Origin: Isoetes taiwanensis
Lineage: Eukaryota > Streptophyta > Lycopodiopsida > Isoetales > Isoetaceae
Length of the DNA: 64,000 nucleotides
Reading direction: 5' to 3'
Assembly (NCBI GenBank): GCA_021234155.1
Contig: JAJEKV010000010.1
Span: forward strand, 6,050,871 to 6,114,870
This document shows positions 43,480-55,600 of this stretch, one piece after another; position 1 is the first letter of the stretch, and each line of letters starts with the position of its first letter. The notes beneath the pieces are model-generated. The model worked only from the letters and a program-made list of their open reading frames with translations, had not been told where the DNA came from and searched no databases. The translations under genes were made by a program, and so were the position numbers.

Positions 43480-45560
43480 AGGGCAGCAAGGAATTTTTTT
43501 ATCTCTATATCATTGGAATCAGGGGTTGGGAGGTTGAAAGCATTGGCGCAACTTGATTGTAGTGCAAATGCCTGCTTTATGGATAATGCATTCGCCACTA
43601 AGCATGCCATCCCCAGAAGCAAGTTTGAGCATCCCAGTTCTGTCAGTGTGATTGATGGACGTGAGATCTCCTCAGGCGCGGTCACAGAATGGATTGCACC
43701 TCTTTAGGTTTTGTTCGAGGGAGCTTCTTGTAGCATTTCTTTCAATCTCATCGCTAGCACACATGCGTCAGTAGTCGTGGGTCTGCCCTGCTGGCTCGAA
43801 CTACACAACCCACAAATTGACTGGCATACTAGATCTTTTCGGTTTGCTGATGCTAGATCTAGCTCCAATTTATCTGTAGTTCAGGCCTTTGCACCAACAT
43901 CTACTTCAGTCAGTGCAGTATCATGGGCTCCTGATTCCATCCTTGTTGTTCCTGTTTCTGCTCCACATCCTGATTCGGCTCTTGTCTCTCCTCCAGTTCT
44001 TGTCTCATATTCTGACCATGGTCTAGATGATGTCCCAATGTTCCAGTTGCTCCTGCTCCTACTCCTGCTCCTGCTTCTGTAGAGGTTTTTTCACGCCCTC
44101 AGCTCCGTATCTCAAAGATCTTTCTTCACAAGTTTATCAGATCTGGTAGGCAATATCCCAGTTCAGCATTTGCAATCCAAGTTCATCCTTTGACTAGCTC
44201 TGCTTCAATAATATCTGCTCCTGTCCTTTCCGATAAATACAAGAATGTTGGCGACGTCTTTGATAAGGTTAAAACCAGTAAGCTTCTGGAGCATCGTTCC
44301 TATGACTGCCCCATTGATCTTCAGCCAGGGACAACCCCACCATATGGCCATATATATGGCTTGTCGCCAACAGAATCGGAGACTTTGCGAACCTATATCG
44401 AGGAGAATCTTGCATCTAGATTTATCCGACACTCAGTAACCCGCAAGAGCTGCTATCTTCTTTGTTTTCAAGAAGGATGGTTCTTTGCGGTTGGTTGTGG
44501 ATTATCTCGGCCGCAACAAGATCATTGTGCACAATTGGTATCCTTCCCCCCTGATTCTAGAGTTACTTGAGTGACTACAGGGTGCACGAGGTGCCTATAG
44601 TCTTATTCGGATCAGGGAATGTGATGAGTGGAAGATAGCCTCGGTATGGTCATTTCGAGTATGTCGTCATGCCTTTCGACCTTATCAATGCTCAACGATC
44701 TTTCAGACATAGCTAACGATGTTTTTCAGGAGTTTGTATCTCTTTGTAATTATCTATCTGGATGATATTCTGGTTTACTAGAAGTCTTTGGAGGAACATG
44801 AAGAACATGTTCGGAAGATCCTTCAGAAGCCAGGAAACATGGACTTTATGCCAAGATGGAGAATGTCAATTCGAGCAGGATAATGTTGAGTTTCTTGGCA
44901 ATCGCATCACACCTCAGGGTGTTCCCATGTATCTAGAGAAGGTCAGCACCGTTCTTGATTGGAAAACACCTTCCTCAGTTAAAGATGTATAGTGCTTCTT
45001 GGGGTTTGCTAATTTTTATTGCCGCTTCATCAAGAACTGTTCGGAGTTTGTCTTGTGTTTGACATGTCTCACCAGAACGGATGTCGCCTTTGAGTGGACA
45101 ATCGAAGCAGAATCAGTATTCATCACTTTGAAGCATGCTTTTACAGAAACACCTTTTCTTGCACGCCCGAATCCTTCGCGTTCCTATATTCTTGAAGCTC
45201 ATGCATCAGATTTTGCTCTTGGCAGCATCTTGTCGCAAGAGGGGGATGATCATGAGCTGCATCCGATCGCCTATCATTCTCGAAAGTTCCAGACTGCTGA
45301 GATCAACTATCCTATTTACGATAAGGAACTCTTGGCGATTGTTGATTCTTTTCAGAAGCATCGTCAATTTCTTGAAGGTTCTCCTCATAAGGTGACTGTG
45401 TATATGGACCATCGCAACCTAGAATATTTTTAGTCTGCTCGAGTTCTTAATCATCGTTAGACTTGATGGCATACGCAAGTGTTATCTCGTTTTGATTTCA
45501 TCATCAAATTTTGGCCTGACACACTTCAAGAGAAGCCAGATGCTCTTTTCCGCAGATCCT
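43480..45560 (+). pseudogene. Protease, RT and RNase H of gypsy 2
   Basis: Broken frames. The protease-like part (ALAQLDCSANACFMDNAFA, about 43540) has the usual DSGA-type site altered to DCSANA. RT: CPIDLQPGTTPPYGHIYGLS (about 44310), [15 protein letters not shown] (44470), YLDDILVY (about 44755). RNase H: EAHASDFALGSILSQE (45199) with the Asp kept, EINYPIYDKELLAIV and YMDHRNLEYF (45400). Stops and frameshifts occur every few hundred bases. Confidence 0.85.
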
Positions 45561-45689
45561 ATTTCAAACATAAGGCGGGGAAGCCAACATTTGATCAGCA
45601 ATCATAGATTATTCTAGGATCTGATCGGTTTAGCTTATAGCCATTATTTGGAGTCTGTTCGATCATCTCTTCTTTTTTATTTTTTGGTG

Positions 45690-46820
45690 TAGGGTATATT
45701 TGCACATCTTGGCTGAACATCATCTTCTCAGCAAATGCAGTTGGACTATGATCATTTTGAAGCTCAAGATGGACTTCTTTTTCGTGATGGACTTCTGTAT
45801 ATTTCGGATGGTGCTCCCTCAACTTCAAGTTCTGCAGTCCTGTCATGATTCTCCTCTCGTCGGCCATTTTCGAATTGCCAAGACTCTGGAACTCAGTACT
45901 CGAGATTATTGGTAGCCAAGTCTCCGCCGCACTGTTGAGACTTTTGTACGCTCATGTAATACTTGCTGTCGTGCAAAAGCTCCCAAGCACCATCCACATT
46001 GCCTGCTTTAGCCTTTACCAGTTCTAGCCAGTTCTTAGAAGAGCATTTCAGTGGATTTTATTGTCGAGCTTCCATTCCCAGGGCCATGATACTATCCTTG
46101 TTGTCGTTGACCAGTTTTTCAAGATGGCGCATTTCATTCCTTGCAGCACTTCTATCTCCAGTGAAGCCACGGCTGTTCTTTTGCTTCAAGAGATGGTTCG
46201 ACTCCATGGCTTACCAGACACTATTGTCAATGACCACAGCGCCCAATTTATTGTCAGTTTTTTGAAGCGTCTTTTGCAACTCTTGCATATGGAACGTTCG
46301 CTCTCTTCCGGATATCACCCAGAGACCAACGTGCCAATGGAGCACACTAATTAAACACTTGAACAGTATTTGCGATGCTTCATCAATTATCAATACGATG
46401 ACTGTGTTGATTGGCTACCCTTAGCGAAATTTGCTTACAATAATTCTATCCATGCTTCCACGGGCCAAATACCATTCTTTATTAATTTTGGCATGCATTC
46501 CCGGTGGTCTTTCATGGCTCTTGGATATGATTCAGTCAATTCCAGTGCCGAGGATAGGCTCGAGAAGCCCCGGATGTTGAAGGATGACCTTCAGCACTAT
46601 CTCTTATAGGCACAAGCACGTTATCATTATCATGCAGATCAGCACCGCCAAGATACTCCTCCTTTTGCTGTTGGTAATCTTGTTTAGCTCTTGCGTCGGG
46701 ATTTACTGATAGCTTGTCCTTGTAACAAGTTCGACTATTGGCGCTTGGGTCCCTATCGGATCATTGAACGAGTTAGTAATGCTGCTTTCGTCTGGAGCTT
46801 CTGCCGCCAGTTCGACTTCA
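45690..46820 (+). pseudogene. Integrase of gypsy 2
   Basis: Degraded zinc finger (CHDSPLVGHFRIAKTLE, then CNTCCRAKA near 45955) and DDE core: SVDFIVELPF (about 46050), IVNDHSAQFI (about 46225), GYHPETN (46313; the family reads YHPQ(T/S)DGQTE, so the Glu region is changed to NVPMEHTN). The downstream part AKFAYNNSIHASTGQIPF is typical. Confidence 0.85.
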
Positions 46821-46824
46821 CCTA

Positions 46825-47079
46825 GTGTTCCATGTGTCTTTGTTGGAACCTTATATGGTGAATCCATTCCTAGGTCGAGTACCTCCGCCTCCACCACCAG
46901 TCGAGATGTGTGATCATGAAGAATTTGAAGTCCGAGAAATTTTAAACTCCAACTTTTTACGGCGTCGTCTTTATTATTCGGTCAATTGGGAAGGTTACTC
47001 GTATCCGAATAAGCCAAGTTTGGGTATTCCAGCTCCAGCTTCGAGGACTCATTGCCGTCGTAGGAGGGGGATGGTGTGA
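46825..47079 (+). pseudogene. Integrase C-terminus and chromodomain of gypsy 2
   Basis: FHVSLLEPYMVNPF, then a chromodomain-like EEFEVREILNSNFLRRRLYY and SVNWEGY. Chromodomains direct insertion to modified chromatin in chromoviruses. The frame ends near the 3' LTR. Confidence 0.8.
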
Positions 47080-47584
47080 CGACCATATGGGTATTCGTAT
47101 CATATGAACATTATACTTGTATGTACAAAAGATGGTCGTCACACAGATACAAAAAGGTAGTTACACGGAACAAGGTTTGAACTTGCAACCTTAGTCACAC
47201 ACCTTTGCCAAGTGCGCTACCAATACTTATTGAAACTATTTCCTCACGTCTTTCTCATATGGGGTGCTGTTTCCAAGAAGTTCTAGAATATTGGAGAACC
47301 TACATGCATGCGCGACACTTGGCGTGATCTCGTCCATTGGAGTGGCGCGATCCTGACCGTTGGCCTAGATATATAAGGAGGCACCGCCTTCTTGTCGAAC
47401 CATTCCGGTTCAATGCCAGTTTTGAGCCTTCTAGGCATCTGTCTCATGTTCCTGCTTGCCTTCGGGCCATTGTACTCTTGATTCTTGTTCATACATTAGA
47501 TTCTTTGCCGATCTTGGCATATTTCCTCCGTATTTCTTGCATATTTTCTAAGTATTTTCCTTGTTTTCGCGTAGGCTCATGACA
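47075..47584 (+). repeat. 3' LTR of gypsy 2
   Basis: 510 bp, TGTGACGACC...CTCATGACA, TATATAAG at 47370, without the MITE of the 5' LTR. Confidence 0.9.
47155..47228 (-). other. tRNA-like sequence in gypsy 2 3' LTR
   Basis: The minus strand reads TATTGGTAGCGCACTTGGC (A box and D arm) and GGTTGCAAGTTCAAACCTTG (T arm with B-box-like GTTCAAACC), about 70 bp in all. It resembles a decayed tRNA gene or SINE head embedded antisense in the LTR. The anticodon arm is not clear. Confidence 0.5.
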
Positions 47585-47589
47585 CTATG

Positions 47590-48130
47590 GATTATTCGAC
47601 TGAGATTCTTTTATGTTTGAAAGATGTCTCTCCAGGTGGACCTCAAGATGACAACTTTTGATTGCGTATAGGCAAGAACCTTTACAAGCTGCCTTTACTC
47701 CAAGGGTCGATGAAGCCACCGTGGTTGTAAGAACTTTGCCTTCTTGTTGTGGGCCAGCAGATGGGCGTGCAGTGTTGCCTATGGATGAGTTCAATCCTGA
47801 TGCACATGTCACGAAAAGTATGTTTGTTTTAGTCTGATCTGGAGACGATGAAGCTCCAACATGGTTGGGCTATACAGAAGAAGATGCTATCTTGGATCCA
47901 CAGTCTATTAATTATGGTCATATATATGTATCATGGTGGATGCCTGTTGGTCCTGACTATACAGGTTGCTTAACTAAATGTTGTCAACCCAATCCATGAG
48001 ATCCATCAAGGTATGCGAAGTTAGATGCTATACATTATGCATGAGATCAAATGGCAAAAGACCGAAGGCTGTTCAGATTCCAAAATACATAGTTGATATG
48101 TGGGGGGACATAGCATCAGCTAAAGGCTCT
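47590..48130 (+). pseudogene. Decayed coding sequence downstream of gypsy 2
   Basis: One plus-strand frame reads coding-like over more than 350 bp with only a few stops: DGRAVLPMDEFNPDAH, then SGDDEAPTWLGYTEEDAILD, then INYGHIYVSWWMPVGPDYTG. I do not recognise the family. Before the gypsy 2 insertion it lay about 390 bp downstream of the methyltransferase-like pseudogene on the same strand, so both could belong to one element or gene. Confidence 0.4.
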
Positions 48131-49440
48131 TAATCTCAGTCACGTTCTCGATAATCATATTTATATGTAATTTCTCTTGTATGCTACCTTAGCATGTGTA
48201 GTATATGATACCATGTTCATGTATTTCATAAGGTCTTCTATCTTACATATATACATAACTACGTTTGGAAGTTGGTGTATGATACCGTGTGAATAAGTTT
48301 TCTAAATATTTTAGTGTAAACATATGTATGATATAGGGGTATTATACACATGTATGCAACCCCTGCAGAAGGTCTATAATAAAAAAATTCCAATTTACAA
48401 AATTTTTTTCCAATATAATGAAATTATGCTTCGTGGCTAAGGACGTCTTGCAGCTGTGCCCTACGGAAATGGCTTGGCCATGGGCATCAAATGACAACCA
48501 GGTCATGTGCTATGATAGGTAGCCACTTTTGCTCTATGATATCTTTGGCTTGGTAATTTGCAATCGATTGGCATAGTGGCCGCCTCCAGGGGCAGAAGAA
48601 CCAAGGAGGCAGGTCCAGTGTGGAGGACTATGTGTTAATGATTCAACATGATATGCATATGGTCAATCACTTTCGCATAAGCACAGACAGTAGAGATAAG
48701 AGATTCACTCAGACAACCTACCACCTTATCTGCAGCTGGTTTGGCAAGTTGTTCAAGCCCACTGTATTGCAACTCCTCGCATGCCTAGCTGCACTCGGAT
48801 TTTGAATATGCAGAGAGATGCTAACAGATGACGTGGCAAAATATTGCAATTCTTTATGCTACAGATAGACAGGGCAAAGGCTTAATGCCTAGCCAGATGG
48901 AATGTTCAAGAGAAAACGTGCATACAGATATGGAAAAAAAGATCGCCATAAGCTTCTGAATGCCATAAGCCTCAAGATCTGAGTTGTCATAAAACCCACA
49001 CTAGAATGGGACCCGCAACACTACCCGCGTACCCATTTGCCTATGAAAGTCCAGACTCATTGCTTCAATCCACAGAGGTGCACATCGCCTCAGAATTAAG
49101 ATAGGCAGATGGATTGGGGAGCCATGCCAAGACAGGCTTTGTCAATGCTGCCAACTGAGAGTCGTTGACAGTGAATGTCACACCCTTCAGAGTTGTCCAG
49201 CATATGATCACATCCAACTGAGTTGGTCCAGCCCAACCTACTGCTGCCTGTGATATTAAGCACGACTTTAATGCAATTGCTGGGATCATACCTTCAAGAA
49301 GTGATGGATATGCGGGTTCAGCTATGCCTAGAACACTGTCTTGACATATCCCACAACATCTCATAGTGTATAGATGTATATTATTATATAGTTTGTCAGC
49401 ATTCTTGTTACTTCCACGATTTTTCCTTTGAAAACCCTCC
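48131..49440. other. No recognised gene
   Basis: AT-rich, then a mixed region. A minus-strand 99-residue frame (49065-49364, containing LISQAAVGWAGPTQLDVI) has protein-like composition, but no family is recognised and no further exons are seen. Confidence 0.3.
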
Positions 49441-49446
49441 TCCTTT

Positions 49447-49475
49447 TTTTTTTTTTTTTTTTTGGGGGGGGGGGA
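49447..49475. repeat. Poly-T followed by poly-G, and a (CAATT)n tract nearby
   Basis: About 20 T then about 10 G. A (CAATT)n tract follows at about 49553-49577. Possibly the tail of an old retroelement. Confidence 0.7.
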
Positions 49476-50299
49476 TATTGAGAGGTAATATCGTCATTTG
49501 CACTCCTTCCTTGGGTTCCATAGGCCGATTAGTCTCCATGGATGATAAAATCATTCAATTCAATTCAATTCAATTCTTTAATATTGCTAATGAGAGCAAA
49601 GATAATCAATGATTGATATATACCTCAACTTAATACAAATTTATGAGATTGACTCACTCTAAGGTTGCCTCATCATCTACAAAGGGACAATGCCTTCATT
49701 TTCTCTCTTTAATATTGCATGACAGGAACAACGCCATGTGAAAGCAACACATTTAACATAGATGGGTAGTTTATTATAAAATCAAAATTTTAGTTCTAAT
49801 ATGACACCTAAATATGAATTAGGACCAATAAAACCAAAAATAAAAAGTAGTTGACAATAAGGGCAAGATTCCGTTGCAGCAACTGGATATTCTGTATTTT
49901 ACCGCAACTGCCTGCATTCAAGAAAACAGAGGTGCTAGTGCTTGATTCCATTAGGATGATTGCTTTTGCTAATTTAACATCGTCCATCAGGGATAAAAAA
50001 GTGCATTCCAAGATCTATGTGCCTCTTGATAATTCCTTCAAATCTAAATGTTAGGGAAAATTCCCCCAACAGTTATCCTGCAATTTATTGCTTTCCTAGC
50101 CTCTCCCCGATGCTCCACATCATATCCCCAGCCTTGAACTACCTCCTCAAGTGGAATCTCGAACTCTGGCAAGAAGTTTGAAATCGACTCTTTTTATTGG
50201 CTTGCTGCTAAAAGCCAGGGATCAACTGAGGCTAGTGGAATCTGGGCCTAAGAAAATTAACATAAAATATAATTTCTGTGGTGGCAAAACGACATCAAA

Positions 50300-51800
50300 A
50301 TATAATCTTCGAATATGAAATCAAGTGTTGAAATACTAGCTAGTCAAGCCAGTTATGTCTTGGACTTGAATTCTATCTAGATTCTCATCATCTTTATCTT
50401 TATCTTTATCTTTATCTTTATCTTTATCTTTATCTTTGTCTTTGTCTTTATCTTCATAGTTGTTTTTTGTTTTCTTTGTGTAATTCCACAAAGCAATGAC
50501 TTCTTGTACAAGAGCATAATCACACTCAATGCCCTAACAACGAACTTTTAGCATACTGTAGCAAAGATTATTGGTGCTAATCCTACAAGAAAATCAAGCA
50601 TTAAACCACCAACTAATCAATATGTCGACTCTATGAACATCGGCGATCTCTTTAAGCCAAATCTGAACAACAACATGTCTTTATAGTTCAAAAATGAGTA
50701 TAGAAATCCCGACTAGGGCAAAGATTTTATGCTGAAAAGGTGCATTTTCGTTGGTAACACAGGCACATCTATGCAGCTATAGATAACATATATTTGGCAA
50801 TAATATGCAATTATTGCGAGCCTCATCTTTGCTATGGCAAAAAAGGACCTTAGATGTAGAAATAACATTCAACACTTCGTCAAGTTTCACTTCTTTGCAT
50901 ACATGTTCAATGTCTTTACAATGCCTTTAGTTGTCAAACACATCATGCAAATCCTTTTTCATTCAAACAAAGCGTAGCTATGCTCATGGTATCATCTATG
51001 AGCTCCTAATTACATGAACTCCAAGTCGGAACTTCATTATGCACAAGTAGATATTATATTTAGGCAAATCTATAACTACCACATGAAAGGCCCAATCTCT
51101 AAGCTTGTGATTCCTCTGCAAAACCTTATCAGTCATTTAGCTTATACGTGCAAACAATTAACTCCTTAACCTCTTTAAGTCCAAAAGATGAAGCAGGTAA
51201 CACAATAGACTTTGCTAGCACATGTACATCCAAACAGACAAGGAGACTATTGATATCCTTGAAGTCAGATGAAGGCCTAGTATCCACATTAAATATCTCA
51301 AGAACTTTTACATCTTCTCATACTAAAACTTTTGAACGTTATTTTTTGGCAGACTTATCCTCATTCTTATCAACATTTGTTCGTTTTCTATTGTCAGGAG
51401 AAAATGTCCCCTCTTCATCTTGTGCCTTTGATGCACTATATAATGCATTGTATTGCCATAATTCCTCAGGAACTTCTACACGAAGAAAACTCAAGCCACC
51501 AAGGGCAATTATCTATTGTCCACTTACACATACACACCTTTCTTGTATTTCTGGTTGTAAATCATGGAGATCTCATCTGGAGTGGCTCATTTCCTTTACC
51601 AAACAGGTATCTTGTCAATGTATTGCTTAGAGAGATAATAAACAAAGTTTCTGCAGATATTAAAGTTAATTCATTAGAATTTCACAACATAGTGAATAAT
51701 AGTATGAAAGCACTTGAAATTTAACTGCAGCATACTCTCATGGAGGACCTCTTAATGCAATATGCATGTATTTCTGAATGTAGAGATGAGTTTATAAAAG
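50300..51800 (-). pseudogene. Possible decayed minus-strand coding region
   Basis: Minus-strand frames around 50390-51420 contain protein-like stretches (LDEVLNVISTSKVLFCHSKD, KDKDKDKD and DENLDRIQVQDI) interrupted by stops. No family recognised; the plus-strand frame 51148-51630 is probably a shadow. Weak evidence. Confidence 0.2.
50391..50455. repeat. (TCTTTA)n hexanucleotide repeat
   Basis: About ten TCTTTA/TCTTTG units. On the minus strand they read Lys-Asp repeats within a coding-like stretch. Confidence 0.9.
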
Positions 51801-52660
51801 TGTACAGGGAATCGAGAAACTCAGACAATCCAAATGAATTGTGCCTTTATATGACAATTAGCTTATAGAGAAGGCTTATACATTAAAAGTAAATGTGTTC
51901 TACTCATGGATGGCCCGGTAGCTTCAAAGAGTGAGACGATGAAGAAATTAGAGAAGCTTCATTCCATGCAAGCATATGTTCCTACATTGTCTAGTCAGAG
52001 TTTCAGAAAGATCCCTCCATTGACATGTCACTTCTCTAGCCAGTGTTTAATGACGAGCTTGCATATTGCATGTCTTTTAACTGTGATACAACTTATTGCG
52101 TAATGAACCTAATGTTTGTTGTTTTTTCAATAAAGACTATGTGATTGGTAGCTTCCCATTGGAGCAATATTATATTATACTTAAATCTGTAGTTATGCCA
52201 ACCACCTTGTAAATATAAACATGCTATGCTTTTGCATGTTATATGCTCTTACTATATTCTATATTCTAAAATGACCAGAAAAGATTGCACTCCTCCCGAT
52301 GTGGCAATTAGAAGTCAAGAGTATTTTTCCAGCTACACAGTTGATATGGATCATTAAGGATGACTGATAAATCTAGACTCTGTTTCTTTAGTTGCAATGG
52401 CTTTGTATGTATAATTAGAGATGTTGGACCAAGTCACCCATGCGAATGACCGCATCTTGGCCCCATCATTGGGCACTCATTTACTAATGCATCAAAGTAA
52501 CATTAGCATACATGTTCACAAAAACCCATGTGTGTTCACATAAATATAATTTGGTTATATATCTGGGTGTAACAATTGAATGTCATTTGATAATTTCCAT
52601 ACATAGCTTTCACTATCACGTTGTGGCATTATATACAAAAATGTAATACATTGAAAATGA
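51801..52660. other. 3' flank of the ABCB gene
   Basis: No gene recognised. AT-rich. Likely contains the 3' UTR of the ABCB gene next to 52661. Confidence 0.4.
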
Positions 52661-55600
52661 TCATTTAGTTGGGTTAGAAGTTTGCATTTGAATCATGGAG
52701 TGATAGGCTCCTGCTTGTCCTTTAGAAATCAATTCTTTATGTGTGCCTTGTTCAAGGACAACACCATCTTGCACAACAACAATAGAGCTAGCATTTTGAA
52801 TTGTAGATAATTTATGGGCAATAATTACTGTTGTCCTTCCCACCATAATCTGATCCAGAGCCATCTGAACTATAGACTCTGATTCTGCATCAAGGGCACT
52901 TGTAGCCTCATCTAACAATAATATCTTTGGATTCTTTAGTATTGTTCTTGCTATGGCTATCCGTTGCCTCTGTCCCCCTGATAATTGAAGACCTTGCTCG
53001 CCCACAAAGGTGTTATAACCATTTGGCAAGGTACTGTAAGAAGCACATTTAAGAAGCACATTGCAACGTTATTTCTTGCCACATGCATGTATAATCATTT
53101 AAAATACATGTTTAGTGTCCATACTACTAGGCAATTTCACTCATGCATTTTACATCTAGAGTATGTCTTAGATATAGATGAATTATATGGAAAAAATGGA
53201 AATAAATTTAAGTAAATAATAAATAGATAAGCTATAAAACAAGTATATCATACATGATTATGGGAACTAGTTTATAGATTATACCTGATGAACTCATGCG
53301 CATTGGAAGCAACTGCAGCTCTAACAATCTCAGTTTCATTGATGTTTTCGTTGCCATAACAAATGTTCTCTCGAATAGTTGTTGCAAACAATGTAGGTTC
53401 TTGGCAAACAAGTCCAATTTGTTGGCGCAATGTCTTAAGATGGAAGTTCCTTATGTCTTGTCCATCAATCAAAATTACACCACTAATTGGATCATAGAAC
53501 CTCTCAATGAGGCCAACAATGGTGGACTTTCCCGAGCCACTTTGACCTACAATAGCCACACTTTGACCTGATTGTATTGTAAGGTTGAATTTATTCAACA
53601 CAATAACATTCGGTCTTGATGGGTATGCGAATATGATATCACTAAATTGTAGGTCACCTTTCTCTATTCCTAAGGACTCATTTGCTTTATTACTATCTGC
53701 ATCAATCATTGTCTTTCGGTCAAGAATATCGAACACAGATTTTGTAGCGGTGGTTCCTTTTGCAAGATCGGGTGTCATAGCTCCAGCTTCTGCTACTATA
53801 CGTCCCGTGCTAACAAGGATGAAAAAGGTTATCAAAACTTCGGCAAATGTGTTTTTTCCTTCCCTTATTAGTATACCCCCATACCAATAATCTAACCCCC
53901 ATGATGCATATAATATAAATTGTGCCACTCCCATGGCAAAACCAGCTGTATAAGCATTTTTCACTGTTTCCTTCATTGATTTGTCTATCTTTGATTGAAA
54001 TATTAAGAGTATTCTCTCATGTGATGAAAAGGCAGCCACTGTCCTATGTTGGGACACTGCCTCTGCAGCTATCTGACTTGCCTCTTGTTCTGCATTTGCC
54101 CTCTTCTCAGCAAATCGTTCCAATAATGTGCGCTTTAGATAGTAGCAAAATATGATGATGGGCTGTATTGCAATCATGAGTAAAGCTAACCTCCAACATG
54201 TGATTGTTCCAAGTGCAAAACTTACAATAGTTGCACTCCCAATTTGCACCATCAAGGAAATCCTATCTCCAATAAGTGTACGTACCTGTACCACGTTATG
54301 AGAATATATTAGGGCAACTACAAAATCATGCATCTGATGTATACCTATAGGTCAAAGAGGCTTACAAGTGCAGCATCAGAAGCAAGTCGAACGCAAATAG
54401 CACCACTAGTGTTTTTCTCCTCATCAAACCATGCAATTTCAAACCCTAAAATTGCATCTAACATGCGCTCTCGTATTCTCTTTGTCAAGTACTCCCCAGC
54501 TATAGCAAAATTATAATGTTGAATAATATTTACCATAAATGATGCCACAAACAAGCCTATAAAAACTGTGGAATAGAGTCTCACACTTCTCTTCAATTCC
54601 ATGTAATTTGAGTTGTAAAATGCACTAGCCATTTTACCCAATGTGAAGGCATACAAAGGTTGAACAAATCCAAAGGCTATTGCACCAAATAAGCCACATA
54701 ATATTTGCTTCCACTCTGGAGTATTTAACTTGGCTAAGCGCCATAATGATGCTTTTGGAACTTGTTTCTGTATTTTTCTTCTTCTTAACAAGAGGCGATG
54801 CTTTGGACGAATGTCTAGTGGGCAAATTGAATCTTGTTCGGCCATCAAGTTCGTAGCCTCTTGCATATCTTCTTCCACTTTATCTTGTTGGTTATATGGT
54901 GATAAAATCCTATCATATTCCCTTGGAACATCCTCATGTACATGCTGAAGTCTAAGAAGATTTTTGTATATTCCATCTTCTCGTTCTAATAAGGTTTCAT
55001 GGGGCCCTAATTCTACAACTTTACCTCCCTTAATAACTGCAATATAGTCAGCATTTTGAATAGTAGATAATCTATGAGCAACAACAATGGTGGTGCGTCT
55101 CATGCTAGCCTTAATAAACGCTTCTTGCACTTTTCTTTCAGATTTTGTATCAAGTGCACTTGTAGCTTCATCTAGAAGGAGAATATGGGGTTTCCTCAGC
55201 ATGGCTCTTGCTATAGCAACTCGTTGCTTTTGGCCTCCCGAGAGTTGCACTCCATGTTCTCCAACCTATGAAGGTAAATTTCACTACGCAATCCAAATTG
55301 TAAATATCTATATTTTCCATCACAAGTAGGATCTTTTACCTGTGTATCATATCCCAATGGTTGTTTAACAATAAAAGAGTGTGCATTGGCAATCTTAGCA
55401 GCTTCAACAACTTCCTCTACGGTGGCATATTCTTTTCCAACTAATATATTTTCTTTGATAGTGGTGGCAAATAAGATGGGTTGTTGACTAACCAAAGCAA
55501 TTTGATCGCGATACCACTTGAGTTGTAGTTTTCTAATGTCAACATCATCTAAATAAATACTTCCAGTTTGAGGGTCATAAAATCTTTCTATTAATGCAAG

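Larger units (their letters stand above)
41667..47584 (+). mobile_element. Degenerate chromodomain Ty3/gypsy element (chromovirus)
   Basis: 5' LTR 41667-42420 (contains a MITE) and 3' LTR 47075-47584 (510 bp), with TG...CA ends (the 5' copy is mutated) and a CTATG target duplication (41662-41666, 47585-47589). Internal coding order is gag, RT, RNase H, integrase, chromodomain, all on the plus strand with stops and frameshifts. LTR divergence is obvious by eye, so it is much older than gypsy 1. The gag type (PEKFDETRYKLRGFLNQIK) resembles fungal and Tcn1-like chromoviruses, which are known from early land plants. Confidence 0.9.

Noticed and set aside
49065-49364. 99-residue minus-strand ORF as a gene
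   Set aside because: No recognised domain, no neighbouring exons and no regulatory context; left as unrecognised.
51148-51630. 160-residue plus-strand ORF as a gene
   Set aside because: Ser/Thr/Cys-rich composition typical of antisense frames; no domain seen.
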